Source: XN24 sp047921455 | GTDB taxonomy: Bacteria > Pseudomonadota > Gammaproteobacteria > Steroidobacterales > XN24 | DNA length: 20,788 nucleotides | Assembly: GCA_047921455.1 (NCBI GenBank) | Contig: JBLRWC010000042.1 | Coordinates: forward strand, 1-20,788 | Direction of reading: 5' to 3' | Shown: positions 1 through 6,869 of the stretch, in pieces | Layout: every line of letters begins with the position of its first letter | Position numbering within the stretch: position 1 is the first letter of the stretch | The notes under the pieces: model-generated | Told to the model about the DNA's origin: nothing | The model's database searches: none | What the model saw: the letters and a program-made list of their open reading frames with translations, nothing else | Made by a program: the position numbers and the translations under genes

Positions 1-147
1 CTCGAGGGACAGTCCCCGGATGCGCAGCAAAACCAGGAGATGGAACACCAGGTCCGCGGCTCCCTCGGCCGACTTCTGAGCCCTGTTAAAAACGGGGGGA
101 TTACCTTGGAACTGCTGCGCCGCACAATCGACGATTTGGAAAGAACT
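1..147 (-). pseudogene. HisE-like (phosphoribosyl-ATP diphosphatase) C-terminal remnant, partial
   Basis: The minus-strand frame is open from an in-frame TAA at 148-150 to the window edge, 49 codons, with no ATG, GTG or TTG before codon 34. From codon 31 it reads AADLVFHLLVLLRIRGLSLE, which resembles the C-terminal helix of HisE (family pattern: E-x-x-D, L-x-x-H, then LLVLL). HisE removes pyrophosphate from phosphoribosyl-ATP in histidine synthesis. Codons 22-25 (RAQK) recall the RAAQK segment of HisE, but the stretch that normally separates the two is missing, and the Glu of the E-x-x-D metal motif is Gly29. The missing start, shortened middle and lost Glu suggest a decayed fragment. It lies inside the predicted Tn7-like end, so it may be cargo debris. 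The match is from memory of the family and is short; chance antisense coding is possible. Confidence 0.4.
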
Positions 148-195
148 TTATTGTCTTGGAGAGGATTTTATTGCTTTAGAAAGAGCTGTATTGTT
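136..195 (-). repeat. Three tandem 20-bp repeats, putative TnsB-binding sites
   Basis: The units are 195-176 (AACAATACAGCTCTTTCTAA), 175-156 (AGCAATAAAATCCTCTCCAA) and 155-136 (GACAATAAAGTTCTTTCCAA), all given on the minus strand. They abut with no spacer, so binding sites would fall on the same face of the helix about every two turns. The shared core is CAATAnAnnnCnnTCnAA. They are AT-rich against a GC-rich surround. Tn7 TnsB sites are about 22 bp with a similar GACAATAAAG start. Confidence 0.85.
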
Positions 196-203
196 CGATG
201 ACA
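136..203. mobile_element. Tn7-like transposon right end (terminus at 203)
   Basis: Read on the minus strand from 203 inward, the sequence is an 8-bp tip TGTCATCG followed at once by three contiguous 20-bp repeats of the type GACAATAAAGTTCTTTCCAA. The right end of Tn7 has the same plan: an 8-bp tip TGTGGGCG, then TnsB-binding repeats that start GACAATAAAG. The terminus lies about 20 bp beyond the glmS stop codon, and Tn7 inserts there with its right end facing glmS. No tns gene is visible; the element would continue left of position 1, or only a scar remains. Repeat form, tip and location are seen directly; assignment to the Tn7 family is inference from known biology. Confidence 0.77.
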
Positions 204-262
204 GGGATCAACTCCCCGATGGACTTACTCCACCGTCACGCTCTTGGCGAGGTTGCGTGGCT
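204..262 (-). other. attTn7-like attachment site (3' end of glmS plus target duplication)
   Basis: In Tn7-family elements the TniQ/TnsD protein recognises the conserved 3' end of glmS (here the codons for NLAKSVTVE and the stop at 225-227) and directs insertion a fixed short distance downstream. Given a terminus at 203, the 5-bp target duplication should be GGGAT at 204-208, centred 19 bp past the stop, a little closer than the roughly 25 bp of Tn7. The second copy would lie at the far end of the element, outside the window. A short GGGA/TCCC stem on the minus strand (about 204-216) may be what is left of the glmS terminator. Confidence 0.6.
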
Positions 263-2060
263 GATCGACGTCGGTGCCTTTCAGCACGGCGACATGGTAG
301 GCGAGCAGTTGCAGGGGCACCGTGAATACGATCGGCGCCTGGAAATCCTCGATGTGAGCCGGCATTTCCAGCACGGTCACGCCCGGGCCGTTTTCGATAC
401 CGGCATCGGGGTCCGCAAAAACGAATAATTCGCCGCCGCGGGCACGCACTTCCTGCATATTCGCCTTCAGTTTCTCGACCAACTCATTGTTCGGCGCGAC
501 GACAACCACCGGCATATCCGCATCCACCAGGGCCAGCGGACCATGCTTGAGCTCACCGGCCGGATAAGCCTCGGCGTGGATGTAGGAAATTTCCTTCAAC
601 TTCAACGCCCCTTCCAGCGCCACCGGGAACTGGATCCCCCGGCCGAGAAACAGGGCATGGTGCTTGTCGGCAAACCGTTCCGCCAGCAGCTCGATGGCGC
701 CGTCCATCTCGAGCGTCTTTTCCAGCAGGGCAGGCACGCCGGCCAGTTGCCGCACCAGGTCGGCCTCGACCTCCGTGCCGCGCCCGCGGCGCGCCAGGGT
801 CAGCCCCAACAGGGACAAGGCCGCCAGCTGGGTGGTGAAGGCCTTCGTCGAGGCCACCCCGATCTCGGGGCCCGCGCGCGTCATCAGCACCAGGTCGGAT
901 TCACGCACCAGGGCGCTTTCCGGCACATTGCAGATACCCAGCGTGCCGAGATACCCCATGGTCTTGGCCGCGCGCAGCGCCTCGAGCGTGTCAAGGGTTT
1001 CGCCGGACTGCGAGATCGTCACGAACAGCGTGCCCTCCGGAACGACCGGCTCGCGGTAACGGTATTCGCTGGCGATTTCGACCATGCAGGGGATGCGAGC
1101 GAGCTTCTCGATGAAATAACGCGCCACCAGTCCGGCATGGAAACTCGTGCCGCAAGCGACGATCTGCACGGCGCGGGTGGCGTCAAAAATCTCCTGGGCA
1201 CCCGGCCCGAAGGCCGCCTCGAGCACTTTGCCGGCGCCGATCCGTTCGCTGAGCGTTTCGGCAACCGCGCGCGGTTGCTCGTGGATTTCCTTCTGCATGA
1301 AGTGCCGGTACTGGCCACGCTCCATGGCGTCGGCCGACAGCGCGCTTTCTTTTTCCGGGCGGCGCGCCGGCTCCCCGGCGGCGTCCCACACTGTCACTGA
1401 CTCGCGCGTCACCAGCGCGATGTCGCCTTCCTCGAGGAAAATGAACCGGCGCGTCACGGGCAACAGCGCGGCCACGTCCGAAGCGACGAAGTTCTCGCCG
1501 ATCCCGAGGCCGATCACCACCGGGCAACCGGCGCGGGCCACGACAATCCTGCCGGGGTCCTCCGAGCTGATGACCGCCAGCGCATAAGCTCCTTCGAGGT
1601 CCTCCACGGTGCGGCGCACGGCATCCAGCAAGCCCTTGTGGTTGTCGAGATAACTGCGAATGCGGTGCGCCACGACCTCGGTGTCGGTCTCGGACTCGAA
1701 CTGGTAGCCGGCGGTCTGCAGTTCACGGCGCAGCGACTCGTGGTTCTCGATGATGCCGTTATGGACCAGCGCCACGCCGGGGCCGGAGACCTGGGGATGT
1801 GCATTGCGCTCGCTGGGCACACCATGCGTCGCCCAGCGCGTGTGCGCGATACCGCAACCGCCCGCCAGCGGCGCTGCGTCCAGCGCTTCCTGCAGGCGCT
1901 GGACCTTGCCCTCGGTGCGGCGCCGCTCGATGACGGTGCCGCCGGTCACCTCTACCGCCAGCCCGGCCGAGTCATAACCGCGATATTCCAAGCGGCGCAG
2001 CCCTTCCATCAGGATGGGAACCACGTCGCGCTGGGCGATGCCGCCTACGATGCCGCACAT
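225..2060 (-). CDS. glmS: Glutamine--fructose-6-phosphate aminotransferase (isomerizing)
   Basis: GlmS makes glucosamine-6-phosphate from fructose-6-phosphate and glutamine, the first committed cytoplasmic step towards UDP-GlcNAc. At 611 aa it has the family's usual length. The class II glutaminase domain starts with the nucleophile Cys2 (MCGIVGG) and has HTRWATHG at 73-80 and the linker YRHFMQKEIHEQP at 251-263. Two SIS sugar-isomerase domains follow, with CGTSFHAG (303-310) and SQSGET (350-355), and the conserved C-terminus ends NLAKSVTVE. The ATG is preceded by AGAGGA with 9-nt spacing. It lies 54 bp downstream of glmU, so the two are likely one operon as in E. coli. No glmS ribozyme fits in that gap. 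Its 3' end is the probable target of the Tn7-like element. Confidence 0.98.
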   Translation of the reverse strand: MCGIVGGIAQRDVVPILMEGLRRLEYRGYDSAGLAVEVTGGTVIERRRTEGKVQRLQEALDAAPLAGGCGIAHTRWATHGVPSERNAHPQVSGPGVALVHNGIIENHESLRRELQTAGYQFESETDTEVVAHRIRSYLDNHKGLLDAVRRTVEDLEGAYALAVISSEDPGRIVVARAGCPVVIGLGIGENFVASDVAALLPVTRRFIFLEEGDIALVTRESVTVWDAAGEPARRPEKESALSADAMERGQYRHFMQKEIHEQPRAVAETLSERIGAGKVLEAAFGPGAQEIFDATRAVQIVACGTSFHAGLVARYFIEKLARIPCMVEIASEYRYREPVVPEGTLFVTISQSGETLDTLEALRAAKTMGYLGTLGICNVPESALVRESDLVLMTRAGPEIGVASTKAFTTQLAALSLLGLTLARRGRGTEVEADLVRQLAGVPALLEKTLEMDGAIELLAERFADKHHALFLGRGIQFPVALEGALKLKEISYIHAEAYPAGELKHGPLALVDADMPVVVVAPNNELVEKLKANMQEVRARGGELFVFADPDAGIENGPGVTVLEMPAHIEDFQAPIVFTVPLQLLAYHVAVLKGTDVDQPRNLAKSVTVE

Positions 2061-2114
2061 ATTGAGCTGTCCTCTGGCCTTGCGCAGCAGTCCCGCGACG
2101 CTCGCGCTATGTAT

Positions 2115-3482
2115 TTACTGCGTTTTCTTCACCGGGCGGGACCAGCCTCGAACCGTCGACTGCCTGGCGCGCGCGACCGTCAATTCTCCCGGCGGCGCAT
2201 CCTTCGAAATGGTCGAGCCGGCGCCGATGGTCGCCCCCGCGCCGATCTCGACCGGCGCTACCAGGGCCGAGTTCGAGCCGATGAACACATCGTCCCCGAT
2301 CACTGTCCGATGCTTGTTCGCACCGTCGTAATTACACGTGATCGTGCCCGCGCCAACATTGACGCGCGTCCCAATCTCGGCATCGCCCACGTAACTCAAG
2401 TGGTTGATCTTGCTGCCCGCGCCAAGCCGGCTGTTCTTCACTTCGACGAAATTACCAACCTTACCGCCCTCGGCCAGCTGCGTGCCAGGGCGCAGCCGGG
2501 CAAACGGCCCGAGCTCACAGTGCGGGCCGATATCGGCGTCTTCGATGACCGTATTGGGGTGCACCACGCAACCGGCGCCCAGGCGACTGTTGCGGATCAC
2601 GACATTCGGGCCGATCCGCACGCCCTCAGCCAGCACGACCACACCCTCGAACACGGCATTGATATCGATCTGCACGTCTTGCCCGCAATCGACCCGGCCG
2701 CGCACATCGACCCGCGCGGGATCCACCAGCGTTACGCCGGCCGCCATGAGATCCCTGGTGATGCGCGCGCGCAGCGCGGTTTCCATGCCGGCCAGCTGGG
2801 CCCGGTCGTTGATGCCCAGCACTTCGGCGACCGTCGGCGCGAGCATCAAGTCGACCGGCACGCCCTCCGCGACGGCCGCGGCGACGACGTCCGTCAGGTA
2901 GTACTCGCCCTGCGAATTCGCATTCGACAGGCCCGCCAACCAGCTTCGCAGCCGGCCGGCCGGCGCGGCCAGGATGCCGGTGTTGACCTCCTTGACGGCA
3001 AGCTCCGATTCGGAGGCGTCCTTCTGCTCGACGATGCGCACCACACGGCCACCCGCGTCGCGGATGATCCTGCCATACCCGGTCGGGTCCTCGAGCCGCA
3101 CACCGAGCAGCGCCAGCTTGCCTTTCCCGGCCGCCTGCACCAGCGGGCGCAGCGTGGCGGCCTCGATCAGCGGCACATCGCCGTAGAGCACCAGCACAGT
3201 GGCATCATCAGGAATATTCGGCATCGCCTGGGCGACGGCATGGCCCGTACCCAACTGCTCGGCCTGCAGCACCCAGCGAACATCGGCGTCGGGGAAGGCC
3301 GCCGGCACGGCATCACCCCCGTGGCCATAGACGACGTGGGTGGCATGCGCTCCCAAACCGAGGGCGCGGCCGAGGACATGCGCCAGCAGCGGCCGACCTG
3401 CGAGGGGCTGCAGGACTTTCGGATACGCCGACTTCATGCGCGTGCCTTGACCGGCCGCGAGGATGAGGACATGTAATGCCAT
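2115..3482 (-). CDS. glmU: Bifunctional GlcNAc-1-P uridyltransferase / glucosamine-1-P acetyltransferase
   Basis: GlmU acetylates glucosamine-1-phosphate and joins the product to UMP to give UDP-GlcNAc, precursor of peptidoglycan and lipid A. The N-terminal nucleotidyltransferase carries LAAGQGTRMKS at 8-18 and the following PKVL (K22). The C-terminal half is a left-handed beta-helix of hexapeptide repeats with the acetyltransferase signature NHLSYVGDAEIG, whose His is the expected catalytic base, and NYDG shortly after. I chose the ATG at 3482, which gives 455 aa, close to the 456 of E. coli; the open frame runs 55 codons further upstream but those codons look non-coding and cross the DnaA boxes. 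The ribosome site is weak (GGA about 10 nt upstream). It precedes glmS in the same direction. Confidence 0.97.
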   Translation of the reverse strand: MALHVLILAAGQGTRMKSAYPKVLQPLAGRPLLAHVLGRALGLGAHATHVVYGHGGDAVPAAFPDADVRWVLQAEQLGTGHAVAQAMPNIPDDATVLVLYGDVPLIEAATLRPLVQAAGKGKLALLGVRLEDPTGYGRIIRDAGGRVVRIVEQKDASESELAVKEVNTGILAAPAGRLRSWLAGLSNANSQGEYYLTDVVAAAVAEGVPVDLMLAPTVAEVLGINDRAQLAGMETALRARITRDLMAAGVTLVDPARVDVRGRVDCGQDVQIDINAVFEGVVVLAEGVRIGPNVVIRNSRLGAGCVVHPNTVIEDADIGPHCELGPFARLRPGTQLAEGGKVGNFVEVKNSRLGAGSKINHLSYVGDAEIGTRVNVGAGTITCNYDGANKHRTVIGDDVFIGSNSALVAPVEIGAGATIGAGSTISKDAPPGELTVARARQSTVRGWSRPVKKTQ

Positions 3483-3594
3483 GATTCCGGGTCCAGCAAC
3501 GATGACGACGCCGGATGATAACTGTTTTGCAGCAATGCCTGTAGCGAGCGTGCCCGCCGTCGACACGGCAGCTCCCGACCGTTCAGAACGAATG

Positions 3595-3646
3595 TTATCC
3601 ACAAGCCCACATGGACTCATGCCAGCCTGTGGATAACTTATCCACA
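3595..3646. promoter_or_regulatory. Cluster of three perfect DnaA boxes, two forming a palindrome
   Basis: TTATCCACA occurs at 3595-3603 (plus), 3628-3636 (minus) and 3638-3646 (plus). The last two face each other around one central base, making a 19-bp perfect palindrome at 3628-3646. This is flanked by a further inverted pair, CCAGCCT at 3622-3628 and AGGCTGG at 3651-3657. The cluster lies in the 176-bp gap between the PH-like gene and glmU, 113 bp or more upstream of the glmU start, so DnaA control of glmUS transcription or DnaA titration are both possible. There is no AT-rich unwinding region beside it. The long hairpin could also slow transcription leaving the PH-like gene, but no T-tract follows. 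Confidence 0.75.
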
Positions 3647-3658
3647 CGCCAGGCTGGT

Positions 3659-4102
3659 TTACTCAAAGCGGCTCAGCGCCTGGCGCAAAGCAGCTGTCAA
3701 CCGCTCGGGCTCATCGGTGCCGAGGCGAAGCCGGGTGCCGTCCCGCCTGGTGATTTCGACGGCCGACAGGCCCGAGACGTTGTACAACATGCCGCGGGGC
3801 GTCACGCGCAGGCCGATGCCGTAATACCAGGGATTCCGGACCGGCTCGACACCCTCGACCTCCCGCAATGCAATCGTCTTGCGCAGCACCCCGGGGCCGA
3901 ACCAGAACACCAGCGAAGATGGCGTAACGATCACGGTCAAGGAGGAGCAGCTCACCGCGACAAAGACCAGCAGGGCCAGCAGGACCAGTAACAGGGGTTG
4001 CGAGCCCAACTGGCTGACGAGCAGCAGGACAACCAGGATCCCGATGACCGAGGCCAGCAGGGAAATGCCGCCAAACTGCTTGTGCTGATAGGACGTACGC
4101 AT
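3659..4102 (-). CDS. Small membrane protein with PH-like domain
   Basis: A 147-aa protein of unassigned role. Two adjacent hydrophobic segments (about residues 12-31 and 35-57) make a membrane hairpin. A soluble C-terminal half of beta-rich character follows, with the pattern V-T-P-x-S-L-V-F-W-F-G-P-G, then LREVEGVEP, ending in an amphipathic helix. This layout resembles bacterial PH-domain (DUF304-like) membrane proteins, which are found in the cytoplasmic membrane and mostly have no known function. The ATG at 4102 has AGG 5 nt upstream. Its stop is beside the DnaA-box palindrome, and glmU starts 176 bp further on. No catalytic motif is visible. The fold call is by pattern only. Confidence 0.6.
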   Translation of the reverse strand: MRTSYQHKQFGGISLLASVIGILVVLLLVSQLGSQPLLLVLLALLVFVAVSCSSLTVIVTPSSLVFWFGPGVLRKTIALREVEGVEPVRNPWYYGIGLRVTPRGMLYNVSGLSAVEITRRDGTRLRLGTDEPERLTAALRQALSRFE

Positions 4103-4195
4103 CGTGGCCTCACCGGCGCCGAACGAATTCCTGCTCCCGCAGCCCCGAGGATAGCGCGGCCCGCGCCAAAAAAGACGCCCCGCCGGTCCCCACGC

Positions 4196-5209
4196 TTAAG
4201 GTTGCGCCGCGATCACGCCGAGCGCATCCGGTTCCCGTCCCGTGGCCCAGCGATCCACGATCCGCCAGCCGTCTGTCTCGATGACCGCCACTTCGTCGCC
4301 GCCACTGACCGCGACATAGGCGCGACCGCCGTCGGGATGAATGGCAATACCGATCGGCAGGGCGGCCCGTCCGAGCAGGGTTTGCTGGTACTCCGCGTCG
4401 GGGTCGGCGACCTGGATGGTGGCCACCAGTTCGCGACCTGCGATGCTGAACACGGACAGGGTGGCGGCACGGGCATTGGTCACCAGCGCATGCCGGCCAT
4501 CGGGCGTGATGGCGGCCCGGATCGGAAAGCCCGACGATTCGAGCGTGGCGAGAATTTCAAGGCGCTCGGCATCCACCACCGTGACCGTATCGTCGGCCCG
4601 GTTCGTGACCCAGACTTCGCGGTCGCCACGCGCTAAGGCGACGCCCTCGGCGCCGGCCCCGGTGCGCACGGCGCCGACGACTTCGCCCGTGGCCAGGTCG
4701 ATCTTTTCCAGCGTGCCGGCAGAAATATTGGTCACCCAGGCAAAACGCCCGTCCGCCGACGCGGCCACCATGTGGCCGACCCCTGCACCGATCGGGATGC
4801 GCTGCACGGCAGCGCCGCGCTCGATATCCACCACTACTACGTGGTCGCTGCCTTCCGTGGTGACGACGAGACGCCCATCCGGCAGGAAGGCCATTCCGTG
4901 GGGCAGCGTGTCCGCGCCGAGGTCCACCACCCGCGCCACCGTCCCGGCCGGCCAATCGACCACCGTCAGGCTGTTGCCCGGCGCGCCGCGTTCGCCGTAA
5001 TTGCTCACCACTGCATAGCGGCCGTTCGGCGACACTTCGACTTCGTGCGGGCCGAGGCCGGTCTCAAACGCGGCGCGGCGTTCGCCGGTCTCGAGATCGA
5101 GGGCGTATAGCGTATGGCCACTCTTGTTGCCAACCAGCAGCACATCCGCCTGCGCCGACAACGCGGTCAACAAGCACGATGCGGCGATAACCAGCGTGAT
5201 AAATCTCAT
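4196..5209 (-). CDS. Secreted YVTN-type beta-propeller protein
   Basis: The 337-aa product starts with a signal peptide (MRFITLVIAASCLLTALSAQA, likely cleaved after about residue 21), so it should be periplasmic. The rest is a repeat array of about 40-45 residues per blade, each with a G-R/E-x-A/V-x-V-T-N-like strand, for example GRYAVVSNYG, GRFAWVTNIS, REVWVTNRAD, GRHALVTNAR and GRAYVAVSGG. This is the YVTN or lactonase-like seven-bladed propeller. Such proteins act as binding scaffolds or as substrate-specific periplasmic partners; no enzyme residues can be named. I chose the ATG at 5209 for its signal peptide and for AGGA 9 nt upstream; an in-frame ATG at 5260 would bury the signal sequence. 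The next gene downstream is 93 bp away. Confidence 0.85.
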   Translation of the reverse strand: MRFITLVIAASCLLTALSAQADVLLVGNKSGHTLYALDLETGERRAAFETGLGPHEVEVSPNGRYAVVSNYGERGAPGNSLTVVDWPAGTVARVVDLGADTLPHGMAFLPDGRLVVTTEGSDHVVVVDIERGAAVQRIPIGAGVGHMVAASADGRFAWVTNISAGTLEKIDLATGEVVGAVRTGAGAEGVALARGDREVWVTNRADDTVTVVDAERLEILATLESSGFPIRAAITPDGRHALVTNARAATLSVFSIAGRELVATIQVADPDAEYQQTLLGRAALPIGIAIHPDGGRAYVAVSGGDEVAVIETDGWRIVDRWATGREPDALGVIAAQP

Positions 5210-5293
5210 GTCAATCAGTCCTCGCAGCTTTGCATTCAGGTGCTGAAACAACTGCAACATCTGCGGTCACCGACGGTCACGCTCACCTGCGGA

Positions 5294-5494
5294 TCACGAC
5301 ACGCTGTCCTCCGGCTGTTGGCGTGTCACTGTCTGCGAGTCGCTGTCGGCATGGCCCTCGGCGGAGGGTCCCGCCTGTGGTTCAGCAGCCGAATCGTCAG
5401 GCCCGCCCGCCTTGCGTAGCCGTTTATCTTCTTTCTTCTTTTTCTTGGCCAGGTCTCGCTGGCGTTTCGCAAAGGCGTAATTGGGCTTGGCCAT
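5294..5494 (-). CDS. Small Lys-rich conserved protein
   Basis: A 66-aa product starting MAKPNYAFAKRQRDLAKKKK: the first 30 residues are strongly basic and should be helical, with five Lys in a row, and the rest is an acidic, Ser/Gln/Pro-rich tail with no clear fold. Proteobacterial genomes commonly carry short proteins with a similar KPNY...KRQ...LAKK start, of unknown role; nucleic-acid binding would be a natural guess from charge alone. I chose the ATG at 5494 because the family-like motif begins there; an in-frame ATG at 5545 adds 17 unrelated residues. It stands between the propeller gene and the Ere-family gene on the same strand. Confidence 0.65.
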   Translation of the reverse strand: MAKPNYAFAKRQRDLAKKKKKEDKRLRKAGGPDDSAAEPQAGPSAEGHADSDSQTVTRQQPEDSVS

Positions 5495-5563
5495 AGGGCA
5501 GCTGTCTCCACTCGATTCAAGAATCCAGCAGACAGGGTAAGCCATTTTGACGCAACGTGCGCC

Positions 5564-6718
5564 TCAGTCGCTGCCACGCGTGATCGGCGTTACTTCGCGA
5601 ATCAGCAACAAGCCGTCATACATATCGGCCGGCACGATCAGTTGCTCGTTCAAGCCCCACTCGAAACTTGTCACCGGCTGGCGCGTCCAGGGATGCTGTC
5701 GGGCTGCCGCACCACGCAGATCCAGGAATACCGGGTCGCCGGGGAGTTCCGCCAGGCGTGCCTCTAGCGAACCGGGCTCCGGGGGACGGATGTCATAGTC
5801 CTGGTTGATGAACCAGGCGTAGCCTCGCCCACTCAGCGGATAGATGCCGACAGTGTAGCTTTCAGCGCCCAGGGCGCTGTGGACGAACTCGCCCTGGCGC
5901 CGCACATCGCCGACGAAGTCGCTGTAGGCATGCGCAATATGCGCGTTATGCGCCCACACGATCACCCGGGCGCCGGGCTCGCGCTGCAGGTGGCCCAGCA
6001 GGTTGATCGCCATGCGTCGCTCCCGCTCCCGCTCGAAGACCGCGCGATCGAAGTCGGCCGGCTCGAAATCGAGCGTCGCCAACCGGTCCTCGATAATCAT
6101 GCGCAGCATGGGGTCGTCCAGTTGCTGGCGGGCGCGACGGTACTGCGTGACCGCCCGTGCTTGAATCGCAGCGAGCGTATCGCTTTCATCAGCAGCGCCC
6201 GCGAAGATGCGCAGGAACTCTCGCTCCGCCGCCAACAGGGCGGGCGGCAGATCCGGCCGACCTTCCAGCCAGGCAACAAAAGCGCGGCTGGTGGGGCTGT
6301 TGTCAAAGCCGACAAGCCGCAGGGGACGGTCGCTGGCCGCCGCGTCGCGCAGGTACTCGAACAAGGCTGCTGCTTCCTCGCTGGCCCAGGCGTCCCAGAA
6401 ACAGGCCTGCATGCTCTGTTCGGCGGGCCATGTCTCAAGGTGTTGTGCCGCCACCCAGCACTCCGCCAGGCCGCCCTCGACGGCCAGCACGTCGAAACCG
6501 TGCCGCTGGTGGAAATAGCGCACGGCCTCAGTCTTGAGGCGGTAGGTTTCCGCCATGCCGTGGCCGCTCTCGCCCAGCTGGAGCACCCGCCGTCCCGCGG
6601 CTGCGGCTGCGACTGCCGTGCGCCAGTCATCCGCGTCCGGTTCCGCGTGGCGCAGCGGGGCCTGGGGCGCGCAGGCCGTCAGAGCAGCGGCCGCCAAAAA
6701 GGAAATCCAGCTCTTCAT
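5564..6718 (-). CDS. Erythromycin esterase family lipoprotein
   Basis: 384 aa. The start is a lipoprotein signal with lipobox LTAC (13-16), so Cys16 is likely lipidated and the protein anchored in the envelope. The mature part matches the Ere family: GESGHG at 49-54 (Glu50 and His53 with the spacing of the catalytic Glu and His of EreB), VEGG at 80-83, MAINL at 236-240 and WAHNAH at 255-260. Known members hydrolyse the macrolide lactone, but most chromosomal relatives have unknown substrates, and an envelope-anchored form is unlike the cytoplasmic resistance enzymes. The ATG at 6718 has AGGAG 6 nt upstream; an ATG two codons earlier is too near that site. It diverges from the sulfotransferase gene at 6870. 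Confidence 0.85.
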   Translation of the reverse strand: MKSWISFLAAAALTACAPQAPLRHAEPDADDWRTAVAAAAAGRRVLQLGESGHGMAETYRLKTEAVRYFHQRHGFDVLAVEGGLAECWVAAQHLETWPAEQSMQACFWDAWASEEAAALFEYLRDAAASDRPLRLVGFDNSPTSRAFVAWLEGRPDLPPALLAAEREFLRIFAGAADESDTLAAIQARAVTQYRRARQQLDDPMLRMIIEDRLATLDFEPADFDRAVFERERERRMAINLLGHLQREPGARVIVWAHNAHIAHAYSDFVGDVRRQGEFVHSALGAESYTVGIYPLSGRGYAWFINQDYDIRPPEPGSLEARLAELPGDPVFLDLRGAAARQHPWTRQPVTSFEWGLNEQLIVPADMYDGLLLIREVTPITRGSD

Positions 6719-6869
6719 GTGCATCTCCTCTCGTTCCCCGGGTGCGCCTCGTCGGCGTTGCGGCACCTCGGCGATTGCGCTAGCGTGGGCGGCTGGAAGG
6801 GCCGCCCGTCGTCAACCAGCGCCACAAGATCTTCTCCATGCACAATTAAAACACGAGACTGGGAGCGGC
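6719..6869. promoter_or_regulatory. Divergent intergenic region with a short hairpin
   Basis: This 151-bp gap separates the divergently transcribed Ere-family and sulfotransferase genes, so it should hold a promoter for each. An inverted repeat GGGCGGC (6787-6793) / GCCGCCC (6801-6807) with a 7-nt loop lies in the middle; no T-tract follows it on either strand, so it is not a standard terminator. The stretch at 6841-6852 is the only AT-rich part, suitable for a -10 element towards 6870, but I see no convincing -35/-10 pair. Confidence 0.3.

Noticed and set aside
6..16. Palindrome GGGACAGTCCC, reminiscent of motifs beside REP-associated transposases.
   Set aside because: A single 11-bp copy inside a possible coding frame, with no partner or transposase visible.
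1..201. Plus-strand open frame to TGA at 199-201, entering from the left edge (66 codons).
   Set aside because: It runs through the TnsB-type repeats and is codon-aligned opposite the HisE-like frame; third-position GC does not favour it, and I recognise no family. Sequence left of the window would decide.
2061..2114. glmS ribozyme or other riboswitch before glmS.
   Set aside because: The glmU-glmS gap is 54 bp, too short for the ribozyme, which is also typical of Gram-positive bacteria.
1638..3476. Long plus-strand frame of 612 codons.
   Set aside because: Antisense to glmS and glmU, which are certain; long shadow frames are common in GC-rich coding DNA and it has no recognisable domain.
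3483..3658. Chromosomal replication origin (oriC).
   Set aside because: DnaA boxes are present, but there are only three, there is no AT-rich unwinding region, and no dnaA, mnmG or similar marker is nearby.
4140..4195. Rho-independent terminator after the beta-propeller gene.
   Set aside because: A run of six T follows GC-rich sequence on the minus strand, but the only stem I can pair is about three base pairs.
5564..6718. Macrolide-resistance gene ere.
   Set aside because: Family motifs are there, but the lipoprotein signal and ordinary chromosomal context do not support a resistance call.
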